Of a stretch of DNA of 29,382 bases, positions 12,601-21,040 are shown piece by piece. The notes under the pieces are model-generated. The model worked only from the letters and a program-made list of their open reading frames with translations. It did no database searches and had not been told where the DNA came from. The stretch spans positions 1-29,382 of the forward strand of contig BBXU01000346.1 in NCBI GenBank assembly GCA_001598975.1, given 5' to 3'. A program made the translations under genes and the position numbers. This DNA comes from Parachlorella kessleri (lineage: Eukaryota > Chlorophyta > Trebouxiophyceae > Chlorellales > Chlorellaceae). The number at the start of each line of letters is the position of its first letter. Position 1 is the stretch's first letter.

Positions 12601-14556
12601 TCATCATCACCTGCTCTGCATGGCAAGCGCGCTGTGCATCAAGCTCGGCCAACACCTCCGGCCCTTGAGCTGCGTCTGTTCGGCCGCCATTCGGTGCACC
12701 ACGGGCAGTCACTGCTGCACCCTGCACCGCTGGGTGTGTGACTGGTTTACCTGCAGGGCAAGGGGTGCAGCGGGTGAGCGACGGGGCAGGGACCCAGACA
12801 AAGCACAGCAGACATGCCACCGTTGGCTGTCGTTCAATACCTACATGGCCTCACCTGCGGCGGCTCCTTGCTCCATATGCCCTGGAGGACGGAGCCTTTC
12901 CTCTTTATCACCAATGCCATCACATGCCGTCTCAACCCCACCGCCCTCTGCAGTGGGCAGTGGGTCACCCTCATGGTCTGCTGTTGGGGCTGCAAGGGCT
13001 ACTGCTAAAGGATCGTCCACAGCCAACACTTGGCTGACCTCCTCAGCTACAGCTGCGGGACTGCTGTTAGGCGCCTTGCCCTCTGTCGAAGCACTGGGAT
13101 CTGCTGCAACGAAGATGTCCACCGTACCATTGGATGGGACCATAGACAGCAACTCAACAGGCTCCTCATGGCCTTCTTCCTCTGCTGCATGTCCTTCTTC
13201 ATGCAGTGCTTTAATAGCTGTTGTACATTCGCCCCTTGACTGAAGCGGATCCACAGCTGGGGGGCTGTGATTTGCCAAAGCCTTCCCTGCCACTTCTGTG
13301 GACAGGCTTGTCGGCACGGCTGCCGCTGCGGCCTGCACTGAACCCTGCTCCTGTTCACCGCCACCCTCCTCGCCACCTGCCTGTGATTTCCCTGCTGCCA
13401 TGATCCCTGGGAATTTTCCAAAATCAACATCTCTCTCTGCCAAGACTTCAGAGTCCACAGCTGCAGCCTTTGGATAAGGCAGATCAGCTGGCCTGGTGTC
13501 GCACCCAGTAGCAGCTACCTCTCCCTCTCTGGCAATGTCATTCACTGAGGCGCTGACAGCTGGGAGCTTCTCTGGATCATCATACGAAACTTCCTGGACA
13601 TCTAGCGCCCACCGCGGTTCCTGCAGCTCCAATTGCTCTTCAGCACTATCAGACTCGCTGGCTGCTGCAACGACTGCAGTGTCACCTAACCAGATACTGG
13701 AGCTAGCCAAGCCAGGGCTGTCCTCGCTGGGGCCCAGCCCAGGTGAGATACCTCCAGCGCTTGCTTCTGGTGAGCCCTCTTGCATGCTGGGCGCCTGGGG
13801 AGTTTGGCGGTCAGCTGTTGAGTCTTCAGGACCATCACCCGCACTGCCGGGCCTGCTACCAGGGTGTGTAGTAGCCGGCTGGGTACCCGTGACTGCTACC
13901 CTATCCGCAGCAGTAGTGCTCTCCATTGTGCCGTCCGCAGCTAAGCCTCCCTGAACCCTGCGGCCTGTGTATGGACTGTATTCAGCAGTGGCCTTTCCCT
14001 TGGTGTGGTCTCCCTTGAGCTGTGCCTTCCCTTCTAATGCCACCCATTGCTGCCTGCCCGCCTGCCCTTGCCCATCCTCCTGCTCTGAGCTGGCCGACTC
14101 AGCTTCCTTTTGCCCTCCGTTGGCTAAATGTCGCTGGCTGGGCCAAATCAGGAGGCTATCCCCCCTTTCAACTGGAGCGGCAGCTGCCTCCGGGTGGTGA
14201 TATAGAAACACTGGGTCCTCCTCAGCCTCCGCCTGGCCAATAGGGGTTTGCCAACTGTCTGGTTGCGTGCTTTGGCTGCTGCCGTGTTTAGGGCGCTCTG
14301 GCCGCACGGCGCGAGGAGAGCTGCTAGTTGGTGTGTCCTTGGGTGCTGGAAGACTCCTTGATACGCCCCTGGTTGCCTGTGGGCTCGCCAGAGGGACTGG
14401 TGCTGCAGCTGGTCTGAGGGCCCCTCTGGCCGCAGGCGACGGCCCCACTTCCGCTTTGTCTGGATGATAGGTGGGGAAAGGCTTCCTCAGAGGCTGCTGC
14501 TGCTGCTGCTGTGAAGGCTTCTTCTTGACCGAGGACGATTTATTCAGCCATCCCAT
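9685..14556 (-). CDS. Unidentified protein: disordered N-terminal half, central coiled coil
   Basis: Nine exons on the - strand, in transcript order: 14556-12855, 12750-12611, 12280-12188, 11969-11763, 11371-11269, 11068-10923, 10744-10486, 10351-10107, 9804-9685. The total is 3015 nt and 1004 residues, in frame throughout. The start is ATG at 14556 (MGWLNKSSSVKKKPSQ); the upstream codon is GTG. Residues 1-570 are low-complexity, acidic and Ser/Ala/Glu-rich with a Gln run near residue 20. Residues about 600-790 form a heptad-rich coiled coil (for example ARARQELEEMLIRIEKHF, then RRQADDLVRSLTEERDQAL). Residues 800-965 are again low complexity, Gln/Pro-rich. The tail is charged and helical (EAARDAARVAYMASKWRQ). 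The layout recalls golgin or scaffold proteins, but I see no GRIP, TMF or other named domain. The donor after 10923 (GTATAT) is weak. A stop just after exon 8 (10101) would be an alternative shorter end, but exon 9 has a strong acceptor and a correctly spaced poly(A) signal. Confidence 0.75.
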
Positions 14557-14955
14557 CACGCCAAGGATTTGATAAAGGGTTGAAGATATTTCAAGGTTCG
14601 CTCATGCGGGCAGGCGCCAAAAACGTTTGCCCAGTCTCCCACCGCGCGCTCAAAACGCCACGTCATTCCACCGCATGCGGAGCAGAGGCATTGAGGCATT
14701 TCCCCGACCAGAGCCCCAGCAAAACTCCTAGGGTGGCTCTCCTTACTATGAACGGAGTCACGCAGACCTAAGAATTAAAGTGACTGTCATCTGTGTTTCT
14801 GATCATCTTGGCGTCCTCCTGTTGGTATAGATCAGCCTGCAGACTTGGGAGGCGATTCCACGTATCCCCAAAGAAGGCACCCTTATCAGAGCTGTCACAC
14901 CCCAGCAGCCCAAGTACCTGCGTGGGACCAACTGTAGCAGGTTAAGGCACAGCCA
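14557..14955. promoter_or_regulatory. Divergent promoter region, coiled-coil gene / RMC1
   Basis: There are 399 bp between the start codons of two divergent genes, so both promoters and 5' UTRs must fit here unless noncoding first exons lie further out. An ACGT-core element CCACGTCAT (14658-14666) resembles bZIP sites. No TATA box is obvious. Confidence 0.45.
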
Positions 14956-17900
14956 ATGGCGCGGGGCGGGCTGCCGCCGCCGCTGACCCATGTTTATGCC
15001 GAGCCAGAGGCCACAGCCTTTTCCCCGCACCCGCACCAGCAGCTCTTCTTTGACGAGGCGGCTGCGTGCCTTCACGTGCTGCTTGGCTACACAATCACCA
15101 CCGTGCGGCTGCCGACGGACAGCCCCCACCGCCAGAACGGGCGACTCGCAAGCCCAGGCGACGTGCAGGCTGTTCTTTCAGAGGCAGCAGGCCATGCCCC
15201 ACTATCTGCGCCTGGCATTTCACATTATCTGTCGGCGGGGACAGCGGCAGCCAGCAGGACAGAAGGCGCTGCCCTGCCCTGCATTAGCTTCTCTGTCAGT
15301 GCTGGGGCGCCGGTGCTGCTGGTGCGAGCCCAGCTCCTTCCGGCAATTGGTTTGTCCTGGCAGCAACCCAGTGCAGCTGGCAGCCCCCGAAGGTCTGATG
15401 GAGAGCCCCTAGCAGCTGGCTCGACAGCAGCAGCATACGCAGTTTTAACAGATGCGGGATCCATAACGGCTGTGCAGCGCTCTGGGAGGCTCATTGAGTT
15501 TGTGGACCCTTCCAGCGGCAATATTTTCCTGGAGAGCCCCTCAGACCGACATGGGTGAGCCCAACCGGCAGGCACATGTACGACATAAACCTTGGTCATT
15601 CCAGGCACATATAGCTAGCTTCTCGCATATGTTGCTTCCTGTCTATGTTGATGCAGCCTGTATTATCAGGCCAGCTGACCCTTGCTGCCAGACCTGTAGT
15701 CAAGGCATTGTGCCCCGGGTCTGCGGCCTGCAGGCAGGCGGTGTCTCTGCTGCGGGGGTTCTTCTGGACCGCCAGCCCCCGCTCCCTGTTTGTCATGGTG
15801 ACCAACCAAGGGCTGGAAATGTACAGCCTCAAGGTGTGTTGCTCGTGCTGCTGCCCTGCTGGCTGCTTGACCAGGCAGGCGTTGAGTCATTGCATGCTTG
15901 CTTACCGTCTCTGTTAGCACTCTGTTGATGACTCACCATTTCTAGTAGATTGGGAAAGCCTCGTTGCAGCACACTGGCCTTCTTCCCGTACAAACATGCT
16001 CAAGCCTGGGCCCTGGTAAATTGCAGCCTGGGGGTCAGGGCTTGAAGATGGAGGGGACGCAGCGGCTGCATGACGTGCGCTGGTACCACTATTGCCACCG
16101 CAGCCGGCTCGCAGTGGTCGGCTGTGGCGAGGCGGGAACCAAGCTCCAGGCTTTCCAATTTACCTCGGCAGCCGCCATCAAACTGCCTCCCCTGGACCTG
16201 GCCAGCCCTCCCGCCGCCATCCCCAAGGCCAGCGCCCCCGCTGGCGCTGCCGTTGTTGGCAGCGGGGCAGCGGGTACAGCACATGCACGGCCGCCAGCGG
16301 TGCAAGGGTTGCTCCAGCTGGGAGGGAGAGGCCGGGGCAGGGGCGGCAGCAAGCCGAGCGCGGGGCCGGATTGTGTGTGGGTGGTGACGCTATACGGACG
16401 GGTGTACCTGTGCCACCTGGACAAGGGGGCCAGAGTACTGCGGCTGTACCGCATGTACAGGTCAGTACGGTTTACCCGCCCCTCTTGTTGGCCGCGGTCA
16501 TTTCTTCAATGGGTGCCATGTGGGCCTCCTTTTCACGTATTTATGTTGCTGGACCTGCATCAGAGTACACAACGCTTGCAGCTTTGGGTATTCACTGCAC
16601 GGGTGCACTCCGAAGCCTTGGATTCATGGCAGCTCATGCGGATTGAACTGTGTGATGCAGCATACCCCTTGTAAGCTTGGAGCTCGTGTGTTCTGCAGGG
16701 ATGTCATCATGCTCTTCCATGCGTATGAGGTTTTCAGCGACGCTGTCACACTCAGTGAGATTGACAGCGTGCTACTAGTGTGAGTGATGCTCCTTCAAGC
16801 AGATTGACATCTCAGGATGTCTCTCTCTGCCTTGCATGGAATTCCAACCTGTCCACGTGCAGAAGAGTCTGGTAGATGTGTGCATGGACGTGTGTTGATG
16901 CTGATGTTGGTGGCAGGATATCTGGCTACCCATGCACTCTCACCATGCATTGACGCACCTGGGGTGTGTTGATTTGCATACACCCCTCGGCATTCACGGT
17001 GTGCTGACCCGCATACCCTACCTAGCCTTGCCTCACCCCCACTGTGTCACCTTCCATCCTGCAGGCATGATGTCCACAGCGGGGTGGTGCTGCTGCTCGA
17101 CGTCCTCACAGGCAACCCCACCCCGCTGTGCGCCCCGCTGCCCCTGGGTCTGCCCCGCGGCGTGGGAGACCCCCTTCTTGGGTCCCCAGCTGCAAACTCC
17201 GGCTCCCTGCCTCCTGCAGCGCCGGTGCCGGTGGCCGGCCACCTGCATGCTGTGCATGCTGCCCGTGCTGTGCAGCACGCTGCCGAGCTGCCGCTGCCCG
17301 GGCAGCACGCGGCTGCCTCGCGGCATGGCACGGCGGCCGCGTCCGCGAGGACAGTGGCGGCAGCAGCAGCAGCAGCAGCGGTGTCGCCGCTCCGCGGTGG
17401 CACCCTCCCAGACGCCCGGACTTCCTCCCAGGAGCAGGCACAGCACGCCCAGCAACGGCCAGCACTCATGCTGTGCCCGCCGCGCTGGCTGGTTGACCCA
17501 GGCACTGGGGTTCTCTGCTCCCTCAAGCTCGACCTGCCTGCGGTGGTGGAGACATGCTCGGACTGGCCGACGCTGGTAGCCTTTCTGCAGCGCCGGGCAG
17601 CCGGGGGAGGGGCGGGGGACACGGCCTCCCCGCTGGCTCTGACGCTGCAAGTCACCAAGGCAAGCCACCGTTTATTGTATATTTCTAGAGTCACCCTGGT
17701 GCCACCTGGCAACGATCCAGGAAGCGCGCTTGGGCTGGGAGGGTGCTGCTGCAGTTGATGAAGCGACTGGTTGTCGGATCGGGTTTAGTGGTAGTGATCT
17801 AGTCTAGCCGGATCGCCTGTGAATATATCTATCTATCTTGCGGCGCTGCCGCTAGCTTTTCTGTCCCTTAGCAGCTGGCTTTGCTCAGGTGTGGCTGTGT

Positions 17901-20450
17901 GCTTAACAGTGCTGGGTGGGATGAGGAGGTGTGTGGGGGAGGTGGGAGGTGGGGGGTGGGGCGCTTAAGATGGCCTATTGGCCTCCATACCCTGAAACCC
18001 CCTGTGCCCCCTTGTAATCTTAGGCTGCCCTCCCCCCCACAGCCAACCAGCGTCTGCTCACCTGACTGCCCCACCTGCCTCTGGTGTTGGCCCTTGTGGC
18101 CTGTAAGTGTGACAGGCTGTGGTGGCCGCTGTTCCCTTGCAGAACATCCTCCAGGAGCGGACCCCCCTGCCCACAATGGCGCTGGTCTTCCAGGCCATCA
18201 ACGTGGCGTATAGGGATGCGCTGAGGCTAATAGGAGAGGCAGAGGGGGTCGCTGCAGCAGCGGGAGCAGGAGCAGCAACAGCAGCCCAGGAACCGGCGCC
18301 CTCGCTGGATGACTACCCGGTAGTCAGCCCAGAGGTACTAACAGCCTAATTGCAGGGAACATGACCCTGGAGGTGTTGACTTTAGCTTGGCAGAGTAAGG
18401 AATCCAAACCATGTAGACACACTGTCCTGTGCCCCGCCGGGGCCTGTGTGCCCTGTGCCCCCATGCTTACGGACGACACGCAAGCGCCGGCCAGCCGTGT
18501 GTTTGGCTGGCAGCCGGAGAGCACATGCCGGTGGGCTTGCGGCCCCCCCTGGCCTTGTTATACCCTATCCCTGTGCAGGTGGATGTTGGCTTGGCCGAGG
18601 GAGGACCGGCAGGGTCATAAAGACCTGAAGCCAACATGTCCTTGCATCTTCAACAGCCCGGGTTGTCCTTGCCAACTCTTGTTCTTGTGCAGGCAATGGC
18701 CGGCCGTGTGTTTGGCTGGCTGAGGGAGGAGCAGGTGGTGGACTCGCAGTACCTGCAGGCAGCCCTGGCACAGTACCTGGCCTCCTGCCACAGCCTGGGC
18801 ATCCACCTGCCGCCCTCCTTGGGGGTGCTGTCTGTGGAAGTCCTGCTGGACCTGGTGAGACCTGAACGCTATTGTTTTTGTTAGTGGCCGGCATTGCAAA
18901 GTGAGGAGAGGCAGGGGTGAAGTGTACCGATGGGGCTGGATCCAGTTATACTCTGGGACTTGCCTGAGGAGAACTGATTGCTTCCACTGATAGCTGAGCG
19001 TTGCAGCAAGCCAAGGGGGTTTAGCGAACCAGCTCCTCAAGGCTTGCAGTGCCCGCTGCTTTTTGTTTCTCACACAGCGGCACGTGGTGTGGATTGATGG
19101 GTGGGCAGCTGTGAGCTGCCACTGCTGGGTTTTAGCAATGCTGATGCTTGCCCATGCTTATCTTCATACCTCCTAACGGCGCTCCCTTGACACGAGGCAA
19201 GCCCACTCATGCAACCTGGCCCGGCCCTGCTGCTGTGTGCAGGGGCGGGGCCACTTGGTGGGGCCGCTGCTGTCCTCCCAGCTCATCTTGGATTCCGGGG
19301 ATGTTGCGGAGCATCTGGAAGGCCTGGCGCAGCAGGGCCGCCTGCCACAGGTGAAACACACAGCCCCCTGCTCCAGCTTTGTTGTTAGGATGTCGGCAGT
19401 TGGGTGCCAACTCCACCGCGGGGTGCCTGTTTTTTCTGCCTTGTCAGGTAAGGAGCTTACTCCTGGTCCAGGGCATCGTACTGGCCCTACTCACCATCCG
19501 CAGTAGTCATATCAAGGAGCACCCAGCCACTGAGCGGCAGCACGCATCCGTCGCTACCCGCTTCTGCAGGGGCGAGCGCTAGCCCAGGACATGTGCTGCC
19601 GGCTGGGGGATTATGACACGCTGTGCGCTTTGCTGCTGCGGGAGGCTGCCAGCGCTGGCCCCCTGCCTAGTCGGCGATCAGAAGGCGCAGGCGCCGCTGC
19701 CCTGCTACGCGCGCTGAGGATAGTACAGGTGAGATGTCTTGTGCCCAGCTTTACCTCCGGTGCAGTTTTAGTGCAGTCTTGTGCCCTGCCTCCCTGCCGT
19801 AAGTCAGGCGGGTGGACATCCTTTGTGCCTACGTTGCACGCCTGCAGGCACACAAGATCGACAGCATCCCTCCCCAGGCTTTTCTCGAGGCGGCCGCCAA
19901 GGCACGGGACCCCATCCTCTTTGCGGCGGTCTACCGCTTCTGCAGGTGGGGCTGCTGAGGGTAGCAAGGGTGGCAGGCAGTGCAAAGAGACAGGAGATAG
20001 GGTTGATCTGTATTGACACTTGCTGTGCTTGTGGTGCCCATGACCTGGTCCTTTGACATTCCTGCCTTTTTGTTCACGCACATTGTGCTTGACTGGCTGG
20101 TGAGCTTGAGAGTAGACGGCAGCTATCCTTCCACTTGTGATGACACTTGCAGCAGCGACCACACGGTCGAGAACCTAGGGTTCAGGTGCAAGGTGCGAGC
20201 TGGAGGCAGTATGCGCCTGAGTCTTGCCTGAGCCCTGGTTCTTATTAGTATGGGTGGCAGGTAGTGCGAACGGGGAGTAACCTGGGCTGGACTGACAGGG
20301 CTGGATCTTATCTTAGCTTCTCATCTTAGCTTCTTGTCATAAACTCCTTGTCTGCTGGCATGCAGGGACAGGGTGAAGCCCTTCCTTCCAGGCTTCGCCG
20401 AGGTCCGAGGGCAGTACGACCAGTGGCTTGCTACCGCCAGCCAGCAATGA
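14956..20450 (+). CDS. RMC1: RMC1 / Mic1 family protein, regulator of the MON1-CCZ1 complex
   Basis: RMC1 (C18orf8/Mic1) is a subunit of the MON1-CCZ1 exchange factor that activates Rab7 on late endosomes. The model has eleven exons: 14956-15554, 15734-15833, 16027-16460, 16699-16779, 17065-17659, 18143-18334, 18693-18854, 19243-19350, 19570-19728, 19848-19945, 20366-20450; 2613 nt, 870 residues. The start is ATG in good context (CCAATGGCG). N-terminal beta-propeller segments match the family in order: QRSGRLIEFVDPSSGNIF; SLFVMVTNQGLEMYSLK; LHDVRWYHYCHRSRLAVV; VVTLYGRVYLCHLDKG; HSGVVLLLDVL; GVLCSLKLDLPAVV. The C-terminal helical Mic1 region follows: LPTMALVFQAIN; VFGWLREEQVVDSQYLQAAL; ALLRALRIVQ; FLEAAAKARDPILFAAVYRF, which aligns with the human ending FLDAAK...LFYTIFRFF. 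Residues about 430-570 are a low-complexity insertion. Intron 5 appears to use a GC donor (AAG/GCAAGC). Human RMC1 is about 657 residues, so the algal protein is longer because of insertions. Confidence 0.88.
17362..17380 (+). repeat. CAG triplet run read as alanines in RMC1
   Basis: A CAG repeat lies inside exon 5 of RMC1. The reading frame here gives GCA codons, so the tract encodes alanines within the low-complexity insertion rather than glutamines. Confidence 0.7.
17914..17962 (+). repeat. G-rich tract in RMC1 intron 5, G-quadruplex potential
   Basis: Several runs of three to six G separated by one to a few bases lie on the coding strand, downstream of the unusual GC donor of the same intron. 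They satisfy the usual four-run pattern for a G-quadruplex. Confidence 0.5.
18494..18615 (+). repeat. Two degenerate copies of the RMC1 exon 7 start inside intron 6
   Basis: An 18-base stretch at 18494-18511 is identical to exon 7 bases 18703-18720 (GCCGTGTGTTTGGCTGGC). A second weaker copy at 18577-18615 matches the next bases of the exon (TTGGC..GG..GAGGGAGGA) and is preceded by an acceptor-like CTGTGCAG. Neither copy is needed for the protein. Confidence 0.55.
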
Positions 20451-20525
20451 CAGACATGTCATGCCTGTTCCCAGTAAGGGTGGCAGGTAGTGCTAACAGA
20501 GAGTGAGAGGCGACTGGACTGACTG
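19967..20525 (+). repeat. Three copies of a GGGTGGCAGGTAGTGC-type repeat
   Basis: Related sequences start near 19967, 20252 and 20477: GGGTGGCAGGCAGTGCAAAG, GGGTGGCAGGTAGTGCGAAC and GGGTGGCAGGTAGTGCTAAC. The last two stay similar for about 55 bases (both continue to CTGGACTGAC). The first two are in the last RMC1 intron, the third in its 3' UTR. Confidence 0.6.
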
Positions 20526-21040
20526 TTCTACCAGCATTTGTGGGCCGGTGCATGTTTGCCTGGGGAAGCCCTTCTGTGCACACAGTCACCGCTGTCTGCG
20601 CCCTACACTGCATGCAAGCAGCAGCAACCCCTAGACAGGCGTACGTCTCCTCAAAGTGTTGACAGGTGTCACGGCCTGAACACACAACTCTGGGAAGGCC
20701 CCAAAGCACACCTGCATACTAGTCTAGTCTAGTAGTCTAGTCTAACAGCGTATCGTTACCTGACCAGGCTGCCGTGAGTACCCCAGGTGGGGCCAACAAA
20801 AGCCAGGATGTACTATGCCCACAAACCGCAAGATCCAAGCATCAATTCTTAATGGCATGCACCACCCCGTATACCTGCATACCAGCCCTGTACATAAAAT
20901 TGGCCTGTACCGCTCCTCCTAGACTTCCACCAGTAACAAACTCCGGCAGCAACGGACTGCAGCAGACACCTATCACAGTCATGGCTCCTGCACCTAACAG
21001 AAGCACCAGACTGCCCGTCATAAGAGCAGTGCAAAGGACG
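20451..21040. other. Convergent intergenic region, RMC1 / flavin reductase
   Basis: 590 bp between two stop codons on opposite strands. It holds the third GGTGGCAGG repeat and the CTAGT repeat. No TGTAA was seen on either strand, so both genes probably use variant poly(A) signals; TGTAC occurs near 20809 (+) and near 20889 (TGTACA, readable on both strands). Confidence 0.5.
20718..20746. repeat. CTAGT short tandem repeat
   Basis: A run of TAGTC/CTAG units after the RMC1 stop. The 11-mer CTAGTCTAGCC and close relatives recur at 17799-17809 (+) and, on the - strand, just after two splice donors of the flavin-reductase gene (22600-22625 and 23035-23073). Confidence 0.6.

Noticed and set aside
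9685..14556. Identification of the coiled-coil protein as TMF/golgin candidate 5
   Set aside because: General layout is similar, but no diagnostic TMF or GRIP segment could be seen, and coiled coils alone are not specific.
17033..17712. 211- and 221-codon - strand frames over RMC1 exon 5
   Set aside because: Antisense shadows of the same low-complexity exon; the + strand frame matches the RMC1 family on both sides.
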